Positions 24,798-34,445 of a stretch of DNA of 64,000 nucleotides are shown here, piece after piece (position 1 is the first letter of the stretch; each line of letters starts with the position of its first letter). This DNA is from Paenibacillus sp. EZ-K15 (GTDB taxonomy: Bacteria; Bacillota; Bacilli; Paenibacillales; Paenibacillaceae): contig NZ_PDHM01000018.1 in NCBI RefSeq assembly GCF_002573715.1, positions 1-64,000 of the forward strand, read 5' to 3'. The translations under genes were made by a program, and so were the position numbers. The notes beneath the pieces are model-generated. The model was not told the origin of the DNA, did not search any database, and worked only from the letters and a program-made list of their open reading frames with translations.

Positions 24798-24802
24798 AGC
24801 CG

Positions 24803-27679
24803 CTACCTCCCCAATGAGATCTGTTGATTTATAGTTTTACGATTAAGGGCAAAAGAAATGATGGTCTGTTGCTCATAAGCATGAACATCCTGATAGCCGC
24901 TAGCAGGGCTCGAACGCTCAGGACGTCCGCTGTAACGGACCTCTGTGCCTTTAGGTGCAATTTCACGAATTCTTGGTTCCATGAAGCTCCAGCTGCCCAT
25001 GTTCTGAGGTTCTTCCTGAACCCACAGAATCTCTTTCAGGTTCGGATACTTCTGCATCACACGGGAAATTTCTTCTTTCGGGAATGGATACAGCTGTTCC
25101 ACACGAAGAATATGAAGCCAGGACTGATCCTGATCCTTCTGCTTATCCAGTGCGTCCTCTAAATCGATTGCAACTTTCCCCGAGCAAAGAACAAGGCGTT
25201 CCACCTTCTTCGGTGATTGACCAAGACCCGGCTGCTCCATCACTTTCTGGAAACCGCCCTCACTGAACGCGTTCACAGGCGATGCCACGCGCGGATTACG
25301 AATCAAGCTCTTCGGAGCCATGATCACCAGCGGTCTGGCATCTTCCGTTTCGGTCAAGGAAGCCTGTTTGCGCAGCAGATGGAAATACTGGGCAGCGGAA
25401 GTCAGATTCGCAACCGTCCAGTTATCTTCACCACTCAGCTGGAGGAAGCGTTCCAGTCTTGCACTGGAGTGCTCAGGACCATTCCCTTCATACCCGTGAG
25501 GTAACAGCATGACCAAGCTGGACTTCTGTCTCCACTTCGAGCGGCCGGCTGTGATGAACTGGTCAATGATAACCTGGGCACAGTTAACGAAATCGCCATA
25601 CTGCGCTTCCCAGATAACCAAAGTCTCAGGAGAGTACACGTTGTAGCCATATTCAAATCCAACAACGGCTGCTTCAGTCAACGGGCTGTTATGGATCGCG
25701 AACGAAGCCTTAGCTTGCGGCAACCGGTGCAGCGGGCAGAAGGTCTCTCCATTAACCGCATCGTGAAGCACGAGGTTACGATGGGCAAATGTTGCACGCT
25801 CGGCATCCTGTCCCGTAATCCGGATTGGCTTGCCGTCTGCAAGAATCGTAGCGAAAGCCAGCGTTTCGGCATGGCCCCAGTCCACCTTCTCGCCTTCGTC
25901 GAGCGAATTGCTGCGCCGCTCAAGAATACGTTGAAGCTTCGGATATACCGTAAAGCCTTCCGGCCACTGCAGGAGCTCGCGATTAATCCCGCGCAGCACT
26001 TGTGCAGATACATTCGTAGCTACTTCCGTCTTGGATTTACCGTCGGTCGCGTTCAGACCAAGCAGGATCTGATCAACAGGATCCTTCGACTTCACGCTCT
26101 CGTAGGAATTCTTCAAGACCTCCAGAACGCTATTCTTCAAACCGTCCACTTGTTCTTGGGTCAGAATGTTTCCATCCACCAGTTTCTTCATATAAATCGT
26201 GCTGACAGTTGGATGGTTCTTCACCTTCTGATAAATAAGCGGCTGGGTGGTTTCCGGATCATCAGTTTCGTTATGGCCATATTTCCGGTAGCCAACAAGG
26301 TCAATCAGAATGCTCTTCTTGAACTTGTTCCGATAATCGCTTGCAAGACGAGCAACCGCGATACATGCTTCCGGATCATCGGCATTCACGTGGATAATCG
26401 GAATTTCATATCCTTTCGCCAAATCACTCGCATAATGAGTCGATCTGGAATCCTTGCCTTCTGTCGTAAATCCGATACGGTTGTTCACGATAATGTGAAT
26501 CGATCCACCCGTACGGAACGCTGGCAGTTTATTAAAGTTCAGGGTTTCCGGAACGATCCCTTCGCCAGGGAACGCGGAATCACCATGAATCTGAATGCTC
26601 AGCGCTTTGTTTACATCCTGCTTCGGATATCCCGCTTCACTGCGATCCTCCTGAGCAGCACGAGCAAAGCCCTCTACCACCGGATTGACATATTCCAGGT
26701 GACTCGGGTTGTTCGCAAGGGTAATCCGAACCTGTCGTGCTTCATCCTTCTTCAAATAACGGTCCGCACCCAAATGATACTTCACGTCACCTGTCCAGCC
26801 GTAGTTAATGCCCATGGAGCCTTCGGATGGAACGAGATGTTTATTCGGAGAGTGCATGAACTCCGAGAAAATCTTACTGTAATCCTTGCCCAGTACATGA
26901 GCCAGGACGTTCAAGCGACCACGGTGTGCCATCCCTACGAGGATGGAGTTGACATCCACCTCGGCCATTTGGCGAACGATTTCGTCAAGCAGCGGTACGA
27001 GTGCTTCGTTGCCCTCAACCGAGAAGCGCTTCGCACCTACGAATGTGCGGTGCAGGAACTCCTCGAATTGCTCGGCCTCAAGCAGCTTCTTCAAAAGCCC
27101 CCTGCGCTCTTCTACGCTCATGGCGGACAAATAACGTCCCGATTCGGCCTGCTCGTTGAGCCATTTGCGTTCTTCTTCATCGTGAACGTGGCTAAATTCA
27201 TAGGCAATGGAGCCTGTATATAGTTGTAACAGCCGCTGGATTGCCTCTAAGCCATTCTTGATATCGCTAGGAGCCTCCTCCCAGACGATCTCTGCAGGCA
27301 GGGCTGCCAAATCCGCTTGGCTGAGTTGGTAGCTTTCTGGTTGAAGCAGACGTGTGTCAGCTTCGTTTCCAATTCCAATTGGATCAATGTCGGCGGCCAG
27401 ATGACCATAGGTTCTAATGTTCCATACCAGTTTGCCGGCAGCTACCCCTTTTTTCAGTAATTGCGGGTCATAGCTAACACCTTGTCCCTGCGAATCCGCT
27501 TTCTTTTCATTGTTTTCCAAAGATGGAGGCGGTCCCCAGCTGGCGAACAGCTCACGGTATCCTGGCTCCACAGATTGCGGGTCTTGCAAAAACTTCTCAT
27601 ACTGATCTTGAATGTACCCCAAGTTCGGACCATGATATTTCTGCCAAGGTCCCTCTGTCATTCTGTCAAGGGTCTTCAT
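24803..27679 (-). CDS. odhA: 2-oxoglutarate dehydrogenase E1 component
   Basis: The 958-residue thiamine-diphosphate enzyme decarboxylates 2-oxoglutarate. Visible marks are SILVGMAHRGRLNVLAHVLG, the ThDP-binding GDSAFPGEG then NNRIGFTT, VNADDPEACIAV and the C-terminal EEPQNMGSW. It has the short N-terminal arm (GPWQKYHGPNLGYIQDQYEK). Length is normal. The start has GGAGGG upstream. An imperfect cre-like sequence (AAAACGTTTA core near 27760) may link it to carbon repression, but I treat that as weak. Confidence 0.96.
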   Translation of the reverse strand: MKTLDRMTEGPWQKYHGPNLGYIQDQYEKFLQDPQSVEPGYRELFASWGPPPSLENNEKKADSQGQGVSYDPQLLKKGVAAGKLVWNIRTYGHLAADIDPIGIGNEADTRLLQPESYQLSQADLAALPAEIVWEEAPSDIKNGLEAIQRLLQLYTGSIAYEFSHVHDEEERKWLNEQAESGRYLSAMSVEERRGLLKKLLEAEQFEEFLHRTFVGAKRFSVEGNEALVPLLDEIVRQMAEVDVNSILVGMAHRGRLNVLAHVLGKDYSKIFSEFMHSPNKHLVPSEGSMGINYGWTGDVKYHLGADRYLKKDEARQVRITLANNPSHLEYVNPVVEGFARAAQEDRSEAGYPKQDVNKALSIQIHGDSAFPGEGIVPETLNFNKLPAFRTGGSIHIIVNNRIGFTTEGKDSRSTHYASDLAKGYEIPIIHVNADDPEACIAVARLASDYRNKFKKSILIDLVGYRKYGHNETDDPETTQPLIYQKVKNHPTVSTIYMKKLVDGNILTQEQVDGLKNSVLEVLKNSYESVKSKDPVDQILLGLNATDGKSKTEVATNVSAQVLRGINRELLQWPEGFTVYPKLQRILERRSNSLDEGEKVDWGHAETLAFATILADGKPIRITGQDAERATFAHRNLVLHDAVNGETFCPLHRLPQAKASFAIHNSPLTEAAVVGFEYGYNVYSPETLVIWEAQYGDFVNCAQVIIDQFITAGRSKWRQKSSLVMLLPHGYEGNGPEHSSARLERFLQLSGEDNWTVANLTSAAQYFHLLRKQASLTETEDARPLVIMAPKSLIRNPRVASPVNAFSEGGFQKVMEQPGLGQSPKKVERLVLCSGKVAIDLEDALDKQKDQDQSWLHILRVEQLYPFPKEEISRVMQKYPNLKEILWVQEEPQNMGSWSFMEPRIREIAPKGTEVRYSGRPERSSPASGYQDVHAYEQQTIISFALNRKTINQQISLGR

Positions 27680-27922
27680 CGCTGACTCCCTCCGTCAGAT
27701 TATTTTGATTGCTCAAGGACGGAATTTCTAATTTTACATTCTGCATACTACATTTTACATTAAATAAACGTTTTCTTACGATTACATTATAATACACTTG
27801 GCCTCAATACCGAAAATACCCTTTATATATAATAATGATCTCAGAAACAGATGAATTTGCGTCAATTTTTTGACGATTTGTCCATTAAGCCACCAATTCT
27901 TTGTATAGGTTTCCAATTAAAG

Positions 27923-28825
27923 TCATTTATCCGAAAAAACATCCACTTCCAGCCAGTCCATCTGCCGCAGCGGTTCAGGTCCGGTATCCATGCCCAGCAG
28001 CTGGAGAAGCTGTTTGGCATTGTCGGAAGCATCTCCTCCCGAATTGTTATTGAATATAATCCAGCATTGCTTCGACTTCTCAAGCAATTTCTCTATCCAT
28101 ACCTTCCACTGTTCCAATTCCTCTAAGCTGTAACGGTATAAATACCGCACCTCGCGCCAGTTGGGCTGACCGCTGGAGTGCCACCCTTCGGCGTTACGAC
28201 CATGCATCCGGATCATCACAGCCTCTGTACCCGATGTCTCAAGCACGACCGGAACGGATCCAATGCCCGCTTGCGGCTCGTCGGCGATGCTGTGAATCCA
28301 GCCCTCGCTTCGCATAAACTCAAGAGTCTTCTCCCGAAACTCTGGCGCATACCAGCTCTGATGCCGAAATTCCAAAGCTACGGGTACATCCTTCATCCAC
28401 TCCCGCGTACGCTTCAGAATGTCCACATGTTTGCGTTCGCACCCGAACCAGGGCGGGTATTGAAACAGAACGGTCCTTAATTTGTCCGCAGCGCGCAATT
28501 CCTCAACTGATGTGAGCAAATGATCAAACATCGCTTTGACGCTAGGGTATCTGTCCTTACCCTGGCCGCGTGCATGACCTGTCATGCCTTGATAAGCCTT
28601 TACAATAAAACCAAAGTGGTCTGGGACGGCAGCTGCCCACTTATTCATTTGTTCCGGTGACGGTATGGCATAGAACGAATTGTCCATCTCCACGATGGGA
28701 AAATGTCGGCTGTACATTTCCAGCCTGTCTGCGGCCCTCGCCCCTTCATCATACAGCTTGTCATGATCTCCCCATCCGGACAGACCCACCTGAATCACAT
28801 GCTCATTCTTTTCTTCCTTTAACAT
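27923..28825 (-). CDS. DUF72 family protein (YunF-like)
   Basis: The 300-residue protein begins with the family signature (IQVGLSGWGDH, then HFPIVEMDNSFYAIP), followed by FQYPPWFGC, VALEFRHQSWY, VMIRMHGRN and the late CWIIFNNNSGGDASDNA. DUF72 proteins adopt a TIM-barrel fold and have no established reaction. ATG 28825 has AGAGG upstream; the frame extends to 28855 without a site. It is a single-gene unit. Confidence 0.85.
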   Translation of the reverse strand: MLKEEKNEHVIQVGLSGWGDHDKLYDEGARAADRLEMYSRHFPIVEMDNSFYAIPSPEQMNKWAAAVPDHFGFIVKAYQGMTGHARGQGKDRYPSVKAMFDHLLTSVEELRAADKLRTVLFQYPPWFGCERKHVDILKRTREWMKDVPVALEFRHQSWYAPEFREKTLEFMRSEGWIHSIADEPQAGIGSVPVVLETSGTEAVMIRMHGRNAEGWHSSGQPNWREVRYLYRYSLEELEQWKVWIEKLLEKSKQCWIIFNNNSGGDASDNAKQLLQLLGMDTGPEPLRQMDWLEVDVFSDK

Positions 28826-28942
28826 AACAATCCTCTCATCCACATGATTTACCATATCGGGGACTTCTATTAATTAACCGCATACGGGAAATTTCAAAAG
28901 CAGGCAACCCCTTACTGTTTTTACCAACTGCTTTCATCACAA

Positions 28943-29453
28943 TCACTTCTGATCATAAAAAATATGATGTGCCTCCAGCATTCCGTTCACGATGTGTATC
29001 CTTCCATAGGAATACCGGGGCTGCCGTCTTTTGTCCGTGGCGGAACCGGGATTGAACAGCAGCACCCCTTGCACATGTTCTTTAAACGGTATATGAGAGT
29101 GGCCGAACAAGATGCAATCCACCTCCGTGTCCGCAAAAGCTTTTCTTGCGCGGGAGGGGGTTGTTCCTCCCTGTCCGTGCCCATGCACAATACCGATGCG
29201 TTTGCCTTCGATTTCGACCAGCTTCTTGTAACCTAGCCGTTCTATGATCCGCTCGTCATCAACATTCCCGGCTACTCCTTCCACCGGAGCATATTGATTA
29301 AGCTGTTCATAGAGCTCCCAATTAGACCAGTCACCAGCATGAAGAATAAGATCCGAATGCCTCACATCTTCAAGGAGCGAGGCTGGGCAGCTCTTTCGCT
29401 TTTCTTGGCATATGGGTGTCTGACAATACCGTAATCCGAAATGGAAAACTCAT
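28943..29453 (-). pseudogene. YfcE/MJ0936-type metallophosphoesterase with a frameshift
   Basis: The downstream frame (28943-29365) encodes HAGDWSNWELYEQL, GNVDDE, VHGHGQG and GHSHIPF, the metal-binding motifs of the YfcE phosphodiesterase family, but lacks the first metal motif. That motif (TVLSDTHMPRKAKELP) is found just upstream in another frame that starts at ATG 29453 behind AAGGGG. The two frames would join as ELP-ASLLEDVRHSDL if one base were removed near 29381-29390. The gene is therefore either a recent pseudogene, a sequencing error, or starts late and is inactive. Confidence 0.8.
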
Positions 29454-29543
29454 CTTGATCGACCCCTTCTTCATCATATTAAATGCTGAGATACCTGCTG
29501 TCTGACACTAACCTATATCCTACCAAATAAACGAATTCAAATA

Positions 29544-29570
29544 AAACCGCGCAGGTGAGCTGCGCGGTTT
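29544..29570. other. Perfect 11-bp hairpin between divergent genes
   Basis: The arms 29544-29554 and 29560-29570 (AAACCGCGCAG and its complement) enclose a 5-base loop. No proper U tract follows on plus; on minus TATTTG follows. It lies upstream of the LysE gene, so it may be a leader structure or an old terminator. Confidence 0.4.
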
Positions 29571-29696
29571 GTGGGTCTGTTTCAGACAGAAAAAATTTCC
29601 AATCATAAGTTTTAGTTTGTCCGGGTGCTGAATAGAATGTACGAGCATGAAGGTACAAGCTTTCATATCCATGTTCATGACGAGAGGTGGAAGTCA

Positions 29697-30332
29697 ATGA
29701 GTATTTTTATTAGCTACATGATTCTGGGACTTTCTCTTTCAGCCCCCGTAGGCCCGGTCAATGCAGCACAGCTCGATAAGGGGATTAAGAAAGGGTTTTG
29801 GCATGCATGGTTGTTCGGAATCGGTGCGGTCCTGGCAGATATCCTTTATATGATCCTGGTCTACCTGGGCGTTGTTCACTTTCTGAATACGCCGTTCATG
29901 CAGACCTTTCTGTGGCTGTTCGGTGCCTTTGTTCTTATCTATTCGGGGCTTGAAAGCATCCTGAATGCCAATAAAGTGACGATCAGTCAAGAAAACAATG
30001 AAGATTCGTTATGGAAAAGCATGCTCTCCGGGTTTCTCTTGTCCGTCTCCAATCCGATGACGATCCTGTTCTGGCTCGGAATCTACGGCTCTATTCTCGT
30101 TAAAACCGCAGCGGACGACGGATCCGCCAATCTGTTTCTCTACAGCGTGGCCGTCATCGCCGGGGTTGTGCTATGGGATTTGTTCATGGCTGCGCTCGGC
30201 AGTGTATTCCGCCGATATTTGAGCAATAGAGCGCTCTCCCTGATCTCCATAATTTCCGGCATCTCGTTAATCGTCTTTGGCGTTTATTTTGGAATTCGGG
30301 CTCTTGCGCTGCTATATCCGCTCATATTCTAA
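29697..30332 (+). CDS. LysE/RhtB-family exporter
   Basis: The 211-residue protein has six membrane helices and the LysE family opening ILGLSLSAPVGPVNAAQL, then GIKKGFWHAWLFGIGAVLADI and the conserved SNPMTILFWLGIY. These proteins export amino acids or related small molecules. ATG 29697 is supported by GAGAGGTGG. The gene converges on the APC permease, and the stop codons overlap by four bases. Confidence 0.85.
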   Translation: MSIFISYMILGLSLSAPVGPVNAAQLDKGIKKGFWHAWLFGIGAVLADILYMILVYLGVVHFLNTPFMQTFLWLFGAFVLIYSGLESILNANKVTISQENNEDSLWKSMLSGFLLSVSNPMTILFWLGIYGSILVKTAADDGSANLFLYSVAVIAGVVLWDLFMAALGSVFRRYLSNRALSLISIISGISLIVFGVYFGIRALALLYPLIF

Positions 30333-31705
30333 CGGGCCGGCTTCGGGCGAAACTTGGGTTTGTCCGCCTCCCTGACGTGGCCTTGACCGGATTTTTTCCA
30401 CACGGAGCGCATGCATAGGACAACCAGACCGATTACCACGATAAACCCAAGACTGATCCAGAGCCCCGGGCGACTCATAGGGTGCAGTGCGGTTCCACTG
30501 ACGGCAGCCGCGATCAAGAGCATCCCGATGTATCTTTTGATCTTGCCCCAAACCGTAAGCTCTATGAGTCGACCTGCCGATATGAGAATGAAGAACCAAT
30601 TATACAGCAGCATAAGTCCTGCACCCGTGGTCAAATACTCATAAATCTTGCCTGGCATGAGCAGAGACAACACAATGGATACAATCAATCCGATAGCTGT
30701 AAGGGAAAGTGCATATATGGGCGTATCCCGCTTAAACTTTTTCCTGGAAAACAGTTTGGGAGCGTCCTTATCTTCGGATAAGGTAACCAGCATCGTGGTC
30801 ACAGCATACAACGAGGCAACCATGGTCGAGAAACCGGCTATAATCAAGACAGCATTAAATATATGCGGGATAAAAGGAAGGTGGTAGGAGCTTAGCGCCA
30901 CAACAAAGGGACTTTTGGTCGTGGAGAATTGATTCCAGGCCACCATGATCACGGCCATGCCAATAGAAAGAACGTATACGATGGAGAGCAGCAGAATCAT
31001 CACTCTACCCGCTTTGGGCGCTTCCTTCGGATTCTTCAAGCGAATCGCCATGACCCCCATGACTTCAATTCCGCCGAAGGCATAAAACGCAAAAATCAGG
31101 GACGACCACATGCCTATGCCGCCTGCCGGAAAAAATGCGTTTATGCTGCCCGGAACGTGCAGCTTCGACCCTCCTTTTAACCACCCCATCAAGGCGGCAG
31201 TAGCAATGATGAGAAACATGACAATCGCGGCAACCTTAATGACAGCCAATACATTCTCCAGCCGGTCGAAGCCTTTGTTGCCGATCCAGATGACAAACAG
31301 TCCCAATACGGCATAACCTGACGCAAATATCCACATCGGAACACCAGGAAACCAGAAGCGAGAGAAAATCGCCAGCGCTGTCATCTGGCTCCCCATGATC
31401 AACACTTCGGAGCACCAGTACATCCACCCTGTAGAGAAGCCTGCCCATCGGCCATAGGCTTTTTTGGCATAGGTCCGGAACGAGCCCTTCTGCGGGTCCT
31501 CGGCCGTCATCCGTGACAGCACATCAAACACAAAGAAGGTGGCTGTCGCCGCTAATATAATAGAAAGAAGAAAAGCCGGTCCTCCAAGCCGAATACCTAA
31601 AGCGGATCCGAGAAAATACCCTGTGCCGATCGTTGATGCAACTCCCAGCAGCGATAGCTGCCACCATCTCAAGTTCCCTGCCTCCGTCCTCGCCCCTTTG
31701 TTCAC
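30329..31705 (-). CDS. APC-superfamily amino acid permease
   Basis: The 458-residue protein has twelve membrane helices. The helix 1 motif GVASTIGTGYFLG contains the substrate-binding unwound region, followed by GGPAFLLS; the GWMYWCSEVLIMGSQ and FAFYAFGGIEVMGV segments are typical of AAT-type permeases. The tail is basic. It imports an amino acid that cannot be named. Its 3' end overlaps that of the LysE exporter, so mRNAs from the two strands overlap. Confidence 0.85.
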   Translation of the reverse strand: MNKGARTEAGNLRWWQLSLLGVASTIGTGYFLGSALGIRLGGPAFLLSIILAATATFFVFDVLSRMTAEDPQKGSFRTYAKKAYGRWAGFSTGWMYWCSEVLIMGSQMTALAIFSRFWFPGVPMWIFASGYAVLGLFVIWIGNKGFDRLENVLAVIKVAAIVMFLIIATAALMGWLKGGSKLHVPGSINAFFPAGGIGMWSSLIFAFYAFGGIEVMGVMAIRLKNPKEAPKAGRVMILLLSIVYVLSIGMAVIMVAWNQFSTTKSPFVVALSSYHLPFIPHIFNAVLIIAGFSTMVASLYAVTTMLVTLSEDKDAPKLFSRKKFKRDTPIYALSLTAIGLIVSIVLSLLMPGKIYEYLTTGAGLMLLYNWFFILISAGRLIELTVWGKIKRYIGMLLIAAAVSGTALHPMSRPGLWISLGFIVVIGLVVLCMRSVWKKSGQGHVREADKPKFRPKPAR

Positions 31706-31929
31706 GGTTCTGTCCTCCAGATTATTGTTATGGGTTCGTTCAAAACTTTCCTTATTATGAAGGGAACCTCCGTGATTTATGTACCGCCTATCTCAACCTA
31801 AAAATGCCTTTTAGCAAAAGAGAAGCCATGGAATTATGCTCATATCCAGTCTGTGGCTGGGTTCTCTCGCATATTTTGGTTGTTCCCCGAGAACTCTAAA
31901 CGGTAGAAAGCTGTATTGGGGGATCACAC

Positions 31930-33036
31930 ATGTCAGGAACTCGCGGTATTCCAACGAATCAGGCATTTATGATTATGATGCTTACGGCCGGCTTGACCAA
32001 TCATGTCATGATCATACCTGTGCTTCTGGAGAAATCCGGACGGGATGCCTGGATCACCATTATCGTGTCGGCCGTATTATTCCTGCCCTGGATTCTGCTT
32101 ATTTACGGGATCATCCAAAAAATCGGCAATCGTTCCATCACGCAGGCACTTGACGAAAGCAGTGGTAAAGGTGCTCGAATATTGGCGATGAGTTTGTCCG
32201 GTTTATATTTTTTCGCTTTTGCCTTTTATACCTTAAAGGAAGTTATCGATTGGACAAAGTCGACCTATATGATCCAAACCCCTGTCATTGCCACCGCATT
32301 GGTACTCTTAGTGTTATGTATTGTCAGCGCTAATCACGGCATAAAGACCATTGGCGTTTCCGCCGGAATATTGCTTCCTTTTGTCGTATTACTGGGGATA
32401 TTCGTATCCTTGGCCAATCTGAAAGTGAAAAACTACAATTATTTGCTGCCCGTCCTTGAGGACGGCTTCCAGCCGGTTCTAAGCGGAATCCCCGTCATGT
32501 TCGGTGGACTGTCCCAATTTATATTGATTTTATTCTTACGCCCCCACCTTCAGAAAAAGCCCAGTTTTGTTACGATCCTGCTCATCCATCTGGTTCTGAT
32601 CTTCCTGACGTTTGGACCCACCGTTGGCGGCATTGCCGAATTTGGACCTGAAGAAATGGGGCTCCAACGGTACCCGGCTTATGAACAGTGGCGTCTCGTA
32701 AAGCTGGGCAAATTCGTAGAGCATGTCGACTTTTTGTCGATTTTCCAATGGCTCAGCGGAGCTTATGTCTCCATATCCATCTCGATTTTTTTGCTCTGTG
32801 AAACCATTCTTCCCAAGTCCAAGCAAAGCGTAGGCATATTAGCCGTTTCAACGCTGCTTATTATTATGTGCGCTTCACCGATCAGCAATCCCAAAATGTA
32901 TTATGCAATGGCAGACTATTTTTTGCCCATATCCGCCGCTTATATTACCATCTTAAGCCTCCTGTTGTTCTTTTTGATCCATAAACCATCCCAACAACAG
33001 AACTCACATTCATCGAAAGGAGAATCCCAGCAATGA
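31930..33036 (+). CDS. Spore germination receptor permease subunit (GerAB/GerKB family)
   Basis: The 368-residue protein has ten membrane helices in the APC-like plan of GerAB subunits (TNQAFMIMMLTAGLTNHVMI, RSITQALDESSGKGA, FFAFAFYTLKEVIDW, GGLSQFILILFLRP). It forms the ligand-sensing part of a nutrient receptor in the inner spore membrane. GGGGGATC precedes the ATG. It overlaps the next gene by four bases (ATGA). The gene order is B-A-C rather than the usual A-B-C. Confidence 0.9.
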   Translation: MSGTRGIPTNQAFMIMMLTAGLTNHVMIIPVLLEKSGRDAWITIIVSAVLFLPWILLIYGIIQKIGNRSITQALDESSGKGARILAMSLSGLYFFAFAFYTLKEVIDWTKSTYMIQTPVIATALVLLVLCIVSANHGIKTIGVSAGILLPFVVLLGIFVSLANLKVKNYNYLLPVLEDGFQPVLSGIPVMFGGLSQFILILFLRPHLQKKPSFVTILLIHLVLIFLTFGPTVGGIAEFGPEEMGLQRYPAYEQWRLVKLGKFVEHVDFLSIFQWLSGAYVSISISIFLLCETILPKSKQSVGILAVSTLLIIMCASPISNPKMYYAMADYFLPISAAYITILSLLLFFLIHKPSQQQNSHSSKGESQQ

Positions 33037-34445
33037 ATATAACGGAACAGCAACTCCGAGATCGTTATGCCGATTCCGATGACATCTATATTACGACATA
33101 TCCTGGTGAAGAAGGCGATATGCTGCCATGGGCGATTATGGTTTACAACCCGATGATGTGCGATTCTCAACTGATGTCCAAAATCTTTTTGCCTGTTATT
33201 AGCAAGGAATGGAATATATCCGTTTCTCAGAAGCATCCGTTTGATCCCGACCATCTGGAATATTATCTTACTCTTGACACATCCGAGGCTAATGTGGAAT
33301 CGGTTGATGATATTGTATATTCAGGTTATGTTGCGTTGTATTTTCCTAAGGACAATAAGCTATATTCTTATAGCGCATCCAAAAGCATTGGGCGTTCGCC
33401 GGAGGAAAGTGCCGCAGAGACCTCGATCAAAGGTCCTCGTGACGGGTTCGTCGAGGAATTGGATATCAATGTATCGCTCATTCGCAAACGGCTAAAATCA
33501 CCCGGACTCGTATATTCCTCCTTCAAGCTGGGTGACAAGAGCAAAACCACTGTCGGCATCATGTACTTAAAAGACAAGGTGATCCCAGAGACCGTCACAG
33601 CCATCGTGGATAAGCTAAATGATTTCTCCGGCGACTCACCCGTAGGCATGGGCGAGCTCGCTGAGCACCTAACGCCGTATCGATTCACGGTGCTTCCCAT
33701 GTTCGATTATACGGGAAGGACCGATCTTGCTTATGACTCTTTAACTCGCGGCCGATTGGTCATTATTATGCAGGGAAGTCCCGTAGTATTAATTGCACCT
33801 GCCAGTTTTATGCAGCTCCTGTTTGCCGCAGAGGATCCGCAGATGCCGTTTTATTTCGTTATCCCATGGAGAATTCTCAGACTGGTTGGGTTCCTGATTT
33901 CCGTTTTCCTTCCGGGATTTTATATTACCTTGCTGTCCTTTCATCAGGATCAAATCCCTTTCCCGCTGCTCGCCACGGTCGCGAACACGCGGCTTGGACT
34001 TCCTATTCCAACCGGGTTTGAAATGCTGATCATCCTGTTTCTACTTACCCTACTGCGGGAAGCCGGTATGCAGATGCCTTCACCAATCGCGTCAACCATT
34101 ACGGTCGTTTCCGGTATCATCATTGGTGACGCCGCGATTCGGGGTGGTTTTTTCTCCCCAACGATGACGGTGATCGGCGCACTGGCTTTTGTTGCCGGGT
34201 CAACCCACTCCAATCAGGATTTTGTTGTGACCCAGACGATTTTTCGTTTTTTTGTCCTTACCCTTTCCTCGGTATTCGGGTTATTCGGTTTTTTCATATC
34301 GGTATTCTTGATCGTTCAGTATGCAGCCCACCATAATCCATATGGACAGCCGTATCTCGCCCCCTTCTCGCCTTTTTCCTTATCCAAAATCATTGGCAAT
34401 CTCATGCGATTTCCGGGTAAACGAAAAAAGGGTGGAGCCCTATGA
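33033..34445 (+). CDS. Spore germination receptor subunit GerAA/GerKA family
   Basis: The 470-residue protein has an N-terminal soluble domain (residues 1-240) with FPKDNKLYSYSASKSIGRSPEESAA-like and GRLVIIMQGSP elements. A membrane domain of five or six helices follows (LVGFLISVFLPGFYITLLSF, GFEMLIILFLLTLLREAGMQMPS, VSGIIIGDAAI). This is the GerAA/YndD plan. The N-terminal segment is divergent: the usual NRD signature is partly replaced. It overlaps both neighbours by four bases, so subunit synthesis is coupled. Confidence 0.9.
   Translation: MNITEQQLRDRYADSDDIYITTYPGEEGDMLPWAIMVYNPMMCDSQLMSKIFLPVISKEWNISVSQKHPFDPDHLEYYLTLDTSEANVESVDDIVYSGYVALYFPKDNKLYSYSASKSIGRSPEESAAETSIKGPRDGFVEELDINVSLIRKRLKSPGLVYSSFKLGDKSKTTVGIMYLKDKVIPETVTAIVDKLNDFSGDSPVGMGELAEHLTPYRFTVLPMFDYTGRTDLAYDSLTRGRLVIIMQGSPVVLIAPASFMQLLFAAEDPQMPFYFVIPWRILRLVGFLISVFLPGFYITLLSFHQDQIPFPLLATVANTRLGLPIPTGFEMLIILFLLTLLREAGMQMPSPIASTITVVSGIIIGDAAIRGGFFSPTMTVIGALAFVAGSTHSNQDFVVTQTIFRFFVLTLSSVFGLFGFFISVFLIVQYAAHHNPYGQPYLAPFSPFSLSKIIGNLMRFPGKRKKGGAL

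Noticed and set aside
27750..27780. cre-like sequence upstream of odhA
   Set aside because: The core AAAACGTTTA fits, but both outer ends deviate from the consensus, unlike the perfect site at ptsG.
31740..31929. Sigma-G promoter before the germination receptor operon
   Set aside because: Expected from biology, but no pair of -35 and -10 elements at correct spacing could be recognised.
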